DNA of 64,000 nucleotides. Source: Pannonibacter sp. SL95 (lineage in GTDB: Bacteria; Pseudomonadota; Alphaproteobacteria; Rhizobiales; Stappiaceae). Location: positions 1,160,501-1,224,500 of the forward strand of contig NZ_JAPPRC010000003.1 in NCBI RefSeq assembly GCF_026672425.1. Reading direction: 5' to 3'. The notes beneath the pieces were generated by a model. That model ran no database searches. It was given only the letters and a program-made list of their open reading frames with translations, and had not been told where the DNA came from. Below are positions 30,668 through 39,761 of the stretch, piece after piece. Every line of letters begins with the position of its first letter. Position 1 is the stretch's first letter. Both the position numbers and the translations under genes were made by a program.

Positions 30668-33600
30668 ATGAAATTTGCCGTGCCAAAGCTGACCTTGCCA
30701 AAGGCCAAAAAGCTTCGGGTCGTGATGACCGGGATCGGGGCGACGCTGATCCTGCTGATCGGGACGCTTGGCTTTGTCAGCACGCAGCAGATCCTTGCAG
30801 TTTCGAACGGGATCCGCCTCATCAACGAAACAACCGGGCCCCTCTACACGGATGCCCTGCGCGCGTCTGCGGCCCTGCAGCAGATCAACGTTCTGTCACG
30901 CAACTTGATGGATGAATGCTTCTATCGCCCGGATTCCGATCCATCGAGTGCAATGTTTGCCCTGCGAAATGCCGACTACTCCGACATCGACGCCTTTCGC
31001 CAGCATGCGCAGACGGTCCGGCTTGACGAACTTGGTCGCAGCCTTCTCGATGCGCAGAAGGAATTGGTCGTCGTACAGCGACAGATCATCGATGTCTGCG
31101 AGGCGTACTTGCGCAATCGCGAACGCCGGAGCGAGGCAGAAGATGCGGTTCGCTTCAGCCTCACACGTCTGGACGTGAGCGTCTCCAGCCTTCTCGAGCA
31201 GAGCGACGAGACAATCTCAGGCAGCCTTGAGGATGCCGAACGTGTGTTCCGCAAGACCCAGGGCATGGACAACGAGCTGATGCGGCTCGGTACCGTTCTG
31301 GTCGGAGACTGGCCGCTCGTCCGTGGCTCCTATGACCTGCGGCTGCACGGCCAGAAGCTGCGCGACAGCCTGCTGGGCGATGCCTATCCGGTCAGCAATC
31401 ACCATCTCGCGCCCGTGCTGCAGGGGCAGGTCGAAGAGCTCAGCGCGTTGCGCGGGCAGGTGCACAAGATCGCTCCGTGGCTGCAGAGCCGGGGCCAGCA
31501 CGACCGGGTTTTGCATCTCGATGGTATCCTGTCCGGTATGTCGGATGAGCTGATCGGCATGGATGGCCTGCGCGAAGTCCTGATCCAGAGGGTTCAGATC
31601 GACGAGCAGGTACTTGCTGTCTCTCGCGTCCTTCGATTGAGTGAATACCGTCTGTCGAAGATGCTGCAAAAGCTGGTCATTTGGGCCAAACTCGAAAATC
31701 AGGATTCAGTTGAACAGATCTCGCAACGCCTCGACTCCAGTCTCGTCACCATCCTGGCGGTTGCGGCGTTTGCCGTGCTGGCTTGTATCGCCGCTGTTCT
31801 TGCCTTCGGCGCCTTGGTGACACGGCCCATTGAACAGTTGACGGCGATCGTGCGCCGGCTGCGCAATGAGGGGGGCTACGAGCACCATCTGCCCGACCGC
31901 CTGCGCAATCGCCCAGATGAAATTGGATCGCTTGCGACGTCCTTCGATCACCTGATGCAGACACTCGAGCAGGCCCGGGTGGATCTCCTTGCCGCGTCGC
32001 GTGTTGAGGTGCAGCAGCAGTTTGACCGGCTGAAATCGGCAGTCGAGAGCATCCCGCAGGGAATTTTGCTAACTGGGCCGGATGAAAAGGTCATTCTAGC
32101 CAACGACAACTTCCGTGCGCTTTTCAGCCTGGACGAGACCGATATCCTGCCAGGAACACCGCTGGAGCACGTCATTTCAAGATGTCGCGAGAATGGCGCC
32201 CTCGTTTTCATCGATGAACACGAAAGTGTGGCAGAAGTGCCGGCAAGTTTCTTCCTCGGCAATCAGCGTATCGTCAGCTTCCGAGGTGAGCGGACGATTG
32301 TTGTGACTGCGGCTGTCACCCCAGAGGGCGGATCAGTGGCGGTGCATGAGGATGTCACCGAGCGGCGGCGGCAGGAAGAACGGATCGCCTATCTGGCGCA
32401 TCACGATGCACTGACAGGATTGCCCAATCGCGTCCTGTTCCGCGAGCAGCTGGTCGAGGCACTGGGCATGAGCCAGTCGACCGGAAACGCGTCAGCGCTG
32501 CTCTACCTCGACCTGGATCAGTTCAAGTCCGTCAATGACACGCTTGGCCATCCGATCGGCGACAAGCTCCTGATCTCGGTGGCTGATCGCCTGCGGAACC
32601 AGCTCGCGGATGGGGATCATGTCGCGCGTCTGGGCGGGGACGAATTTGCGATCCTGCTCACGGGGCGCGCAACGCCTGCGCAAGCGGCCGATCTGGCTGA
32701 CCGCATCATTGCGGCAATCGGCGAGCCTTTCGATATCGCTGGCCAGTTCATTTTTATCGGCGTTTCGATCGGCATCGCCGTCGCTCCGGCTGACGGAGAT
32801 GACGCGGATCTACTGATGAAGCACGCCGATATGGCGCTCTATCGTGCCAAGCAGGACGGACGCAACGTCTATCGCTTCTTCGAGACAGCAATGGACAAGG
32901 AAATCCAGACCCGTCGTGAACTGGAAATCGACCTGCGCCATGCGCTTCTCAATGAAGAGTTCCAGGTCCACTACCAGCCGCTGTTCAATCTGCAGGGTGG
33001 ACAGATCGAAGGTTTTGAAGCGCTGCTGCGCTGGCCACATCCGCGTCAGGGTTTCATTTCACCGGCCGAGTTCATTCCCATCGCGGAAGAAACCGGCCTG
33101 ATCAGCGGCATCGGATCCTGGGTTCTGCGCCAGGCTTGTCTGGAAGCGGCCAAATGGCCCAAGCATATCCGCGTTGCCGTCAACGTCTCGCCGGTGCAGT
33201 TCCGAACCCGGACACTGGTTCTGGAGGTGATCGCTGCGCTTGGAGCCTCGGGCCTCAGTGCCAACAGGCTGGAAATCGAGATCACCGAGGGTGTCCTGCT
33301 GCAGGACACCGAGGCGACCCTGTCGATCCTATCGGAACTGCAGCGCCTTGGCGTTCGCATCGCCATGGATGACTTCGGTACGGGCTATTCCTCGCTCAGC
33401 TATCTGCGCAAGTTCCGCTTCGACAAGGTCAAGATCGACCGTGCCTTCGTCCAGGATCTCAACAAGGGCCAGGACAAGTTGGCCGTCGTACGGGCCGTGA
33501 CGGGCCTTTGCACGAGCCTCGGAATCGCGACAACGGCCGAAGGCGTCGAAAGCGAAGAGCAACTGCTGGCCTTGAAGGCCGAGGGCTGCACGCAGGCGCA

Positions 33601-33718
33601 GGGCTACTATACCGGTCGTCCGATGCCGGCATCGCAGGCAACAGCTCTCCTGATGCAGCAGGAAGTCATGGGGATGAGCCTCCAGAGCTTCGAAGCGCCA
33701 GTCGTTGCAGGCAGCTGA
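30668..33718 (+). CDS. Membrane GGDEF-EAL cyclic-di-GMP protein with periplasmic sensor
   Basis: A 1016-residue protein that can make and/or break cyclic-di-GMP. It has a first membrane segment (about 20-42), a large helical periplasmic sensor (43-355), a second membrane segment (LAVAAFAVLACIAAVLAFGAL, about 360-382), HAMP, a PAS-like domain (about 445-560), GGDEF with the intact LGGDEF at about 655, and EAL with EGFEALLRW near 781, DDFGTGYSSLSYLRKF and TTAEGVESEEQL. Both catalytic signatures look complete, so either activity is possible. The signal is unknown. The gene is monocistronic. Confidence 0.93.
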   Translation: MKFAVPKLTLPKAKKLRVVMTGIGATLILLIGTLGFVSTQQILAVSNGIRLINETTGPLYTDALRASAALQQINVLSRNLMDECFYRPDSDPSSAMFALRNADYSDIDAFRQHAQTVRLDELGRSLLDAQKELVVVQRQIIDVCEAYLRNRERRSEAEDAVRFSLTRLDVSVSSLLEQSDETISGSLEDAERVFRKTQGMDNELMRLGTVLVGDWPLVRGSYDLRLHGQKLRDSLLGDAYPVSNHHLAPVLQGQVEELSALRGQVHKIAPWLQSRGQHDRVLHLDGILSGMSDELIGMDGLREVLIQRVQIDEQVLAVSRVLRLSEYRLSKMLQKLVIWAKLENQDSVEQISQRLDSSLVTILAVAAFAVLACIAAVLAFGALVTRPIEQLTAIVRRLRNEGGYEHHLPDRLRNRPDEIGSLATSFDHLMQTLEQARVDLLAASRVEVQQQFDRLKSAVESIPQGILLTGPDEKVILANDNFRALFSLDETDILPGTPLEHVISRCRENGALVFIDEHESVAEVPASFFLGNQRIVSFRGERTIVVTAAVTPEGGSVAVHEDVTERRRQEERIAYLAHHDALTGLPNRVLFREQLVEALGMSQSTGNASALLYLDLDQFKSVNDTLGHPIGDKLLISVADRLRNQLADGDHVARLGGDEFAILLTGRATPAQAADLADRIIAAIGEPFDIAGQFIFIGVSIGIAVAPADGDDADLLMKHADMALYRAKQDGRNVYRFFETAMDKEIQTRRELEIDLRHALLNEEFQVHYQPLFNLQGGQIEGFEALLRWPHPRQGFISPAEFIPIAEETGLISGIGSWVLRQACLEAAKWPKHIRVAVNVSPVQFRTRTLVLEVIAALGASGLSANRLEIEITEGVLLQDTEATLSILSELQRLGVRIAMDDFGTGYSSLSYLRKFRFDKVKIDRAFVQDLNKGQDKLAVVRAVTGLCTSLGIATTAEGVESEEQLLALKAEGCTQAQGYYTGRPMPASQATALLMQQEVMGMSLQSFEAPVVAGS

Positions 33719-33736
33719 TCAGGGCGCGGTCCGGCC

Positions 33737-34627
33737 TCAGACCACGAAGTCTGAGGCAGAATAACCCTGGAAATAGAGCAGGGCGGTCAGATCGCCGTGG
33801 TCGACACGGGCGTCCGCTTCTGCCGCAACCTTTGGCTTGGCGTGATAGGCAACGCCAAGGCCGGCGCGGGCGATCATTGCAAGATCATTGGCCCCATCCC
33901 CGACTGCCAAGGTGTCACCCATCGGCAGGCCGAGTTCTTCGCTGAGCTGTTCCAGTCGTTCCCGCTTGGCTTCACGGCCCAGGATCGGCTCCCGCACCAG
34001 GCCAGCCAGCTTGCCATCGGCAACTTCCAGAATATTGGCGCGGTTCTCGTTGAAGCCGACCCGCGCGCCAACAGGGCCGGTGAACAGCGTGAAGCCGCCA
34101 GAAACCAAAGCGCAGTAGGCGCCATGCGCCCGCATGGTCTGGACCAGTTCTCGTGCCCCTGGCGTCAGGGTGATGCGGGTGTCGAGAACCCGGGTCACTG
34201 CGTCCAGCGGCAGGTCTTTCAGGAGGGCCACCCGCTCGCGCAGGGCTGGCTCGAACTCCAGTTCACCGCGCATCGCGCGCTCGGTGATCTCTGCAACGTG
34301 GTCCTTCAGCCCGACCTCAGTTGCCAGTTCGTCGATACATTCCTGGCCGATCATCGTCGAATCCATATCGGCGATCAGCAGACGCTTGCGTCGGCCCTCA
34401 ATCGGCTGCACATGGACATCAATCGCCAGATCAGCCAGAAGATCGCGCAGGCGTGCCTCTGCCTCCGCTGCAGACAGCGTTGCTTCGACATCAAGATCGA
34501 CAGCAATGCCCGGAGCGAGCCATTTGGCTGGCGCAACTACGCCAACTGCGGCAGAGGCCCTGGCGACGACCTGATCATCAAGTGCCGGCCTGGCCGGATT
34601 GGAAACGAGCGTGGCAACCAGGGACAT
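33737..34627 (-). CDS. serB: Phosphoserine phosphatase SerB
   Basis: Catalyses the last step of serine synthesis, phosphoserine to serine. The 296-residue protein has an N-terminal ACT-like region (1-85) and a HAD domain with the nucleophile motif LIADMDSTMIGQECIDEL, CALVSGGFTLFTGP and VGDGANDLAMIARAGLG. ATG 34627 is preceded by AAAGG 7 bases upstream. Its start codon overlaps that of divergent miaA by two bases, so each gene's leader lies in the other's coding sequence. The 3' end converges with the GGDEF-EAL gene 18 bases away. Confidence 0.94.
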   Translation of the reverse strand: MSLVATLVSNPARPALDDQVVARASAAVGVVAPAKWLAPGIAVDLDVEATLSAAEAEARLRDLLADLAIDVHVQPIEGRRKRLLIADMDSTMIGQECIDELATEVGLKDHVAEITERAMRGELEFEPALRERVALLKDLPLDAVTRVLDTRITLTPGARELVQTMRAHGAYCALVSGGFTLFTGPVGARVGFNENRANILEVADGKLAGLVREPILGREAKRERLEQLSEELGLPMGDTLAVGDGANDLAMIARAGLGVAYHAKPKVAAEADARVDHGDLTALLYFQGYSASDFVV

Positions 34628-35579
34628 GGACAAACCTTTCGGCGGAAGCAGCAAAGCGGATGCGACTGGCGCGATCCTGATAGCCGGGCCGACCGCCAGC
34701 GGCAAGTCTGCCCTGGCGATTGAGCTGGCCGAACGGACGAATGGCGTCGTCATCAACGCGGATTCCATGCAGCTCTATCGCGAACTGCGGCTTGTCACGG
34801 CGCGTCCCGATACCGGCGATGAGGCTCGGGTTCCGCACTGGCTCTATGGTGTGCTGCCATCGTCCGAGGCGTTCTCCACCGGAGCCTGGCTCAAGCGTGT
34901 GGCGCAATGCCTTGCCGAGGCGAAGGCAGCAGGACTGCGCCCGATTGTTGTCGGTGGTACCGGATTGTACTTCAGGGCGCTGACCCTGGGATTTGCCGAG
35001 GTGCCCGATGTTGCCGCCGATGTCCGCGCCCGGTGCCGGCTGCTTGCGGAGGAGGGCGGCGTCGAAGCGGTCAAGGCTGCACTTCTGCCGCTTGATTCTG
35101 ACGCGGCCAACCGGCTGATTGATCTGCAGCGACTGACCCGGGCACTTGAGGTGGTTCTGTCGTCCGGCCGGACGCTGGCGAGCTGGCAGGCGGACAAGAC
35201 CGGGGCGCCAGTGCTGGAACCTGGAACGTTTGCATCCGTTGTGCTGGCTCCGCCCCGAGCCTGGCTCCACGCGCGTATCGCGCAACGCGCCCGGATGATG
35301 CTGTTGCCAGAGGGCGTGGAGGAAGTGCGCTCGCTTCTGGCGCTGGATCTGCCGGACACGCTGCCAGCGATGAGGGCCATTGGCATTCGCGAGATCAGCG
35401 CCTGGGCCGCTGGGCATCTCGAACTTGAGGAGGCGGGGCAGCAACTGGTGGTGGCAACGCGGCAGTACGCGAAACGGCAGGAGACGTTTTTCCGGGGCCA
35501 GCTTGGTGATTGGGTGCGGCTCGATCCGTCAGTTCCTGAGGAAAAAGATAATTTTATTCAGACGCATAGTGCTTGCTAG
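34626..35579 (+). CDS. miaA: tRNA dimethylallyltransferase MiaA
   Basis: Adds the dimethylallyl group to A37 of tRNAs that read UNN codons. The 317-residue protein shows the P-loop GPTASGKSALAIELAE, NADSMQLYRELRLVTARP, VGGTGLYFRAL and IGIREI. ATG 34626 is the best start; an upstream start at 34599 would lie inside serB. The C-terminal TRQYAKRQETFFRGQ is also typical of the family. Confidence 0.94.
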   Translation: MDKPFGGSSKADATGAILIAGPTASGKSALAIELAERTNGVVINADSMQLYRELRLVTARPDTGDEARVPHWLYGVLPSSEAFSTGAWLKRVAQCLAEAKAAGLRPIVVGGTGLYFRALTLGFAEVPDVAADVRARCRLLAEEGGVEAVKAALLPLDSDAANRLIDLQRLTRALEVVLSSGRTLASWQADKTGAPVLEPGTFASVVLAPPRAWLHARIAQRARMMLLPEGVEEVRSLLALDLPDTLPAMRAIGIREISAWAAGHLELEEAGQQLVVATRQYAKRQETFFRGQLGDWVRLDPSVPEEKDNFIQTHSAC

Positions 35580-35715
35580 CGTAAACTGTCGCTGCGTCAG
35601 GCCGCAAACTTTTCCGCCTTTTGCCCTCCGCATGCCCTTGTATACGCACATTCCCCAGCTATCTCCAGGTTGCCGTTTGAGCGATCAAGCGAGCGTCCAA
35701 ACGAGGGGTATGGGC

Positions 35716-36252
35716 ATGCAGGAAACTGTTCTGGCGTCCCGGCAGCTCCGGGCCATCGCCTTCTCACAAGACGATCTTCCCGTGCTTCAGGCTCTGCACG
35801 GTGATCCCGAGGTCAACCGGTTCCTCGACGGGGATGCCTCCGCGTGGGATCCTGCGCGACTGGCCAGCCGATTGGTCGATTATGTCACCGGCCATGCGCT
35901 GCAGGGCTTCGGGATGTGGAAAATCCTGTCCCGCGAGGGTGAATTCGTCGGCCGTGCCGGGTTCCAGCCGTTTGAGGAAACGTCGGAAATCGAGATGGAA
36001 ATCGTCATCGCGCGGGAGCATTGGGGCAAGGGCTATGCGCGCGAGCTGGCACCTTCGCTGGTGCGCTGGTTCTTCGACAACACCTACTACAGCCACCTGA
36101 TCAGCTTCGCGCGCAGCGACCACACGCGGGCGCGGCGGGTGCTGGAACTTGCCGGCATGACCTTTCGCGAACGCCGCCGCATCCGCGACATGCCGCGGGA
36201 TATCTACCAGGTGCTGAGCCCGGCCATGTGCCGGCTGGTTGCCAATGGCTGA
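35716..36252 (+). CDS. GNAT acetyltransferase (RimJ/RimL-like)
   Basis: A 178-residue acetyltransferase of the ribosomal-protein-acetylating type (Acetyltransf_3). Visible are the N-terminal LRAIAFSQDDLPVLQALHGDPEVNRFL, FVGRAGFQPFE, EIVIAREHWGKGYARELA (the acetyl-CoA loop) and SDHTRARRVLELAGM. I prefer ATG 35716 because GAGGGG lies 7 bases upstream; ATG 35710 is too close to that site. Substrate unknown. Confidence 0.85.
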   Translation: MQETVLASRQLRAIAFSQDDLPVLQALHGDPEVNRFLDGDASAWDPARLASRLVDYVTGHALQGFGMWKILSREGEFVGRAGFQPFEETSEIEMEIVIAREHWGKGYARELAPSLVRWFFDNTYYSHLISFARSDHTRARRVLELAGMTFRERRRIRDMPRDIYQVLSPAMCRLVANG

Positions 36253-36257
36253 CTGCG

Positions 36258-36629
36258 TCAGCCATTGAGCCTGCGGCTGTCGTCTGGCGCCTGATCCCGG
36301 TCGGTGAGGCCGTAGTCCCGCAACACGGCGGCAACGCGCAACCGGTAGCCTGCGAACATCATCTCCCGTCCAGCCTTTTGCGCCGAGCGGTGCTGCGCCA
36401 GCCGGCGCCATTCAGCGAGTGCCGACTCATCGCGCCAGAACGACAGCGAGACGAACTTGCCCGGCGTTGTCACGCTTTCGAAGCGCTCGACTGAGATGAA
36501 GCCGTCGATCTTGATGAGTTCGCTCTTCAGCGCGCCGGCGAGGTCGAAATAGGCCGCCACATGCTCGGCGTGTGGCTCGACTTCAAAGATCACGGCAATC
36601 ACGGCTGGCTCCTTGCTGGCTGTCGACAT
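36258..36629 (-). CDS. Antibiotic biosynthesis monooxygenase (ABM) domain protein
   Basis: A 123-residue single-domain protein of the dimeric ferredoxin-like ABM fold: AVIFEVEPHAEHVAAYFDLAG, then IDGFISVERFESVTTPGKFVSLSFW. Members act on quinones, haem or other small molecules, and this one's substrate cannot be told. The start was set at ATG 36629; a longer frame upstream lacks similarity. It converges with the GNAT gene. Confidence 0.85.
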   Translation of the reverse strand: MSTASKEPAVIAVIFEVEPHAEHVAAYFDLAGALKSELIKIDGFISVERFESVTTPGKFVSLSFWRDESALAEWRRLAQHRSAQKAGREMMFAGYRLRVAAVLRDYGLTDRDQAPDDSRRLNG

Positions 36630-36684
36630 CCATACGATCCGCAAGCAGGACCAAAGAGCAACGGAAAACCGCGGGCTGCGAACA

Positions 36685-36713
36685 CAAAAGGCCGGGGGCA
36701 TGTGCCCCCGGCC
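36685..36713 (-). terminator. leuA terminator
   Basis: A 10-base-pair stem GGCCGGGGGC/GCCCCCGGCC with a 4-base loop (36690-36713), followed on the minus strand by TTTTGTGTT, 30 bases after the leuA stop. Confidence 0.9.
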
Positions 36714-36742
36714 CTTGATTGTTTCGACGTGCCTGTGCCGAT

Positions 36743-38317
36743 TCAGCCGGCCATCAGCGCGCCCGGGTTGGTCGACTGCTGGCGCAGGTTGAGCTTGTTC
36801 ATGGCGGCGACATAGGCGCGGGCAGAGGCGACCAGCGTGTCCGTGTCGGCGCCCTTGCCGGTGGCGATGCGGCCATTGGCTTCGAGGCGGACGGAGACTT
36901 CCGCCTGCGCATCGGTGCCTTCGGTCACGGCATGGACCTGGTAGAGCGACAGGGTGGCGGTGTGCGGGCAGATGGCGCGGATGGCCTTGAACAGCGCATC
37001 GACCGGGCCGTCGCCGGTGGCTTCCTTGGTCTCGTGGCGGCCGTTGATGTCCATCGTCAGGATGGCCTTCTGCGGGCCGCCCGTGCCGGCGATGACGGTC
37101 AACGCGATCACCTTGGCGCCTTCGCCAGCGGTTGCGATCTCGTCCTCGACCAGGGCTTCGATGTCCTCGTCGTAGACGTTCTTCTTGCGGTCAGCGAGGT
37201 CCTTGAAGCGACGGAAGGCGTCTTCCAGCGCGTTCTGGCCGAGTTCGTAGCCAAGGTCCTTCAGCTTGTCCTTGAAGGCATGGCGGCCGGAGTGCTTGCC
37301 CATGACCAGCGAGGTGGCCTTCACGCCGACGTCTTCCGGACGCATGATCTCGTAGGTCTCGGCGTTCTTGAGCATGCCATCCTGGTGGATGCCGCTTTCA
37401 TGCGCGAAGGCGTTCTTGCCGACGATGGCCTTGTTGTACTGCACCGGGAAGCCGGAAACAGCCGACACGAGCTTGGACGCACGGGTCAGGAACTTCGGCT
37501 GGACCTGACAGGTGTAGGGCAGCACGTCGGCACGGGTCTGGATCGCCATCACGATCTCTTCCAGCGCGGCATTGCCTGCGCGCTCGCCGAGACCGTTGAT
37601 GGTGCATTCGATCTGGCGCGCGCCGCCCGCCACACCGGCCAGCGAGTTGGCGACCGCAAGGCCGAGGTCGTCGTGGCAGTGCACGGAGAAGATCGCCTTG
37701 TCGGCATTCGGGACCCGGTTGCGGATCTCCATGAACATCGACTTGTACTCGTCCGGCGTTGCATAGCCGACGGTATCGGGCAGGTTGATCGTGGTTGCGC
37801 CGGCCTTGATGGCGGCCTCGACAGTACGGCAGAGATACTCGATCGGCGTGCGGGTGGCATCCATGGCGGACCACTCGACGTCATCGATCAGGTTGCGCGC
37901 GCGGGCGACCGTGTCGGCGATGATGGCGAGAACCTCGTCCTCGGACTTGTTCATCTGGAACTTCAGATGGATCGGCGAGGTGGAGACGAAGGTGTGGATG
38001 CGGCCCTTGCCAGCGTGACGGACGGCTTCGCCGCAACGGTCGATGTCGGCATGGATGGCACGGGCGAGGCCGGCGATCACCGAGTTTTTCGAACGCTTGG
38101 CAATCTCGCGCACCGCCTCGAAGTCGCCGTTGGAGGCAATCGGGAAACCGGCTTCGACGATGTCGACGCCCATGTCGTCGAGGAGTTCGGCCACCTGCAG
38201 CTTTTCCTCCAGGGTCATGGAGGCGCCGGGCGACTGTTCACCGTCGCGCAGGGTGGTGTCGAAAATGAATACCTTGTCCTTGGAGCTGGCCTTGTCTGCC
38301 GGGCTGTTCGCGGTCAT
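36743..38317 (-). CDS. leuA: 2-isopropylmalate synthase LeuA
   Basis: First committed enzyme of leucine synthesis, condensing acetyl-CoA with 2-ketoisovalerate. The 524-residue long form has the catalytic barrel opening IFDTTLRDGEQSPGASMT, the metal-binding HCHDDLGLAVANS, GLGERAGNAALEE, NAFAHESGIHQDG and the C-terminal allosteric domain (about 390-500) that senses leucine. GGAAGG precedes the ATG. A leader with a leucine-rich peptide lies upstream at 38455-38565. Confidence 0.96.
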   Translation of the reverse strand: MTANSPADKASSKDKVFIFDTTLRDGEQSPGASMTLEEKLQVAELLDDMGVDIVEAGFPIASNGDFEAVREIAKRSKNSVIAGLARAIHADIDRCGEAVRHAGKGRIHTFVSTSPIHLKFQMNKSEDEVLAIIADTVARARNLIDDVEWSAMDATRTPIEYLCRTVEAAIKAGATTINLPDTVGYATPDEYKSMFMEIRNRVPNADKAIFSVHCHDDLGLAVANSLAGVAGGARQIECTINGLGERAGNAALEEIVMAIQTRADVLPYTCQVQPKFLTRASKLVSAVSGFPVQYNKAIVGKNAFAHESGIHQDGMLKNAETYEIMRPEDVGVKATSLVMGKHSGRHAFKDKLKDLGYELGQNALEDAFRRFKDLADRKKNVYDEDIEALVEDEIATAGEGAKVIALTVIAGTGGPQKAILTMDINGRHETKEATGDGPVDALFKAIRAICPHTATLSLYQVHAVTEGTDAQAEVSVRLEANGRIATGKGADTDTLVASARAYVAAMNKLNLRQQSTNPGALMAG

Positions 38318-38417
38318 CGGTGGTTTTCCTTCCCTTCAGTCCCGCTGGCCCTGGTCAATCATTGCCATGGAGGGCGGCAGGCGGGAGCGGTCTTCAATCC
38401 TTGGGTGAGTTCGCTTT

Positions 38418-38461
38418 CCCCTGAGTGCCCGCCCACGCATGGGCCTGCCGACGCTCAGGGG
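38418..38461 (-). promoter_or_regulatory. Hairpin overlapping the leuA leader stop codon
   Basis: CCCCTGAG pairs with CTCAGGGG, with an inner GCCCA/TGGGC stem. The outer arm contains the TGA of the leader peptide, so ribosome position would decide whether the hairpin forms. No clear T-run follows, so it may act as an anti-terminator or as a block to leuA translation rather than a terminator. Confidence 0.55.
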
Positions 38462-38565
38462 CATCTAAGCAGCAGCAGCTTGCCAAGCAGGAGGGCGCGC
38501 GCAGAAAGGCCACCGCGGAGAGCCGCAGTGTTCGAAGCTTCGATCATGTCGCGAACGGCGATCAT
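38455..38565 (-). CDS. leuL: leuA leader peptide (putative)
   Basis: A 36-codon frame ending ALLLGKLLLLRCP, with seven leucines in its last 13 codons, located 137 bases upstream of leuA on the same strand. Leucine codon clusters before leuA are the hallmark of transcription attenuation by charged tRNA-Leu in proteobacteria. The start could also be ATG 38547, which keeps the leucine-rich end; neither ribosome site is strong. Confidence 0.65.
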   Translation of the reverse strand: MIAVRDMIEASNTAALRGGLSARALLLGKLLLLRCP

Positions 38566-38710
38566 GCGGGCTTTCGGCCTTTTGTTGGGATCAGCCCTTG
38601 GCTGACCGTTGGAATGCCGGCGTGAGGGCCGGCGCGCGTCGATAGGCAAATTCTGTAGCGGATGGGGGAGGGGCGCGCAAGACAAATTGGGCCGCGCGCG
38701 CCTCAGCCAA

Positions 38711-39622
38711 TCAGAGGAACAGCTCGCCGCGGGCGATCAGGGTCGCCTGGCCGCCGATGCGCACCGCGTGCAGCGAGCCGGCTTCCACATCGATTTCCAG
38801 GTCGATCAGGGACGGGCGGCCCATGTCGAAGCCCTGTTCGATGCGCAGGAAATGCGTGCCATTGGTCGGGCGGTCGAAGTGATGCACCACGCCGGCAAAG
38901 GCTGCGGCGGCCGAGCCAGTCGCCGGGTCCTCGTGCACGCCAAGGTCGGGGGCGAACATGCGGGCGTGGAAGGCGCTGTCGTGTGACCGGGTCTGGCGTG
39001 TGTAGATATAGGCGCTGCGGGTCTTGGCCGGACCGAAGGCCTCGGACCACAGGGACACGACCGGGGAGACACGGGACAGGACGCTCATGTCGGCGACCGG
39101 CACGAACAGGAAGGCCACGCCAGCGTCATAGAGGCAGGGCTTGTGGTTCTCAAAACCGATCTCGGAGGGGATCAGCCCGAGGGCGGCGGCAATCGCCTCC
39201 TTGTCCTGCGCAGGCACGCCCGGCTGCGGCAGCTTGGGCACGTCGAACTCGGCAAAGCCGGCGGCGTTCTCCTTCAGCGTCACGCCGCAGCGCACGGTGC
39301 CGATCTCTTCCTCCAGCACGACAACGGCATTCTGCTCGCCCTTGATCTCGCCGAAGCGTTCCATGGCTAGGAAAATCGCCGTGCCGACGGTCGGGTGGCC
39401 GGCAAAAGGCAGCTCGCGGGTTGTCGTGAAGATGCGCACCTGCGCCGAATGGGCGGGGCCGCGCGGGGGCAGCAGGAACACGGTCTCCGACAGGTTGAAC
39501 TCCCGCGCGATGGCCTGCATCTGCGCTGTGTCGAGCCCTTCTGCGTCCTGGACCACGGCAAGGGGATTGCCCGCCAGGGCCTTGTTGGTGAACACGTCGA
39601 GCACGGCGTAGCGGCGTCCCAT
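38711..39622 (-). CDS. PhzF family isomerase/epimerase-like protein
   Basis: A 303-residue protein with the PhzF fold (two diaminopimelate-epimerase-like halves). Conserved segments are VLDVFTNKALAGNPLAVV, REFNLSETVFLLPP with the probable catalytic Glu, LPFAGHPTVGTA and the C-terminal DPATGSAAAAFAG. PhzF itself acts in phenazine synthesis, but most relatives do not; no phenazine genes are nearby, so the function is unassigned. Confidence 0.88.
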   Translation of the reverse strand: MGRRYAVLDVFTNKALAGNPLAVVQDAEGLDTAQMQAIAREFNLSETVFLLPPRGPAHSAQVRIFTTTRELPFAGHPTVGTAIFLAMERFGEIKGEQNAVVVLEEEIGTVRCGVTLKENAAGFAEFDVPKLPQPGVPAQDKEAIAAALGLIPSEIGFENHKPCLYDAGVAFLFVPVADMSVLSRVSPVVSLWSEAFGPAKTRSAYIYTRQTRSHDSAFHARMFAPDLGVHEDPATGSAAAAFAGVVHHFDRPTNGTHFLRIEQGFDMGRPSLIDLEIDVEAGSLHAVRIGGQATLIARGELFL

Positions 39623-39761
39623 CGGCAGTCTCTCCCGGATGCGTGTCAGAGGCGTGTCCCGATCAGGCGGGACCGGCCGGACTTTTGCATGGTTTTGCCC
39701 GCGCTGCCAGTCCGCCCTGTTGCGAGGTGGTTAGCAAAGGGTTGATCCACAAGGGATCCTG

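Noticed and set aside
33735-33755. Hairpin CCTCAGAC/GTCTGAGG as a terminator for the GGDEF-EAL gene
   Set aside because: It lies inside the last codons of serB and has no T-run on either side.
36719-38605. 628-codon frame opposite leuA
   Set aside because: A shadow of LeuA; the catalytic motifs lie on the minus strand.
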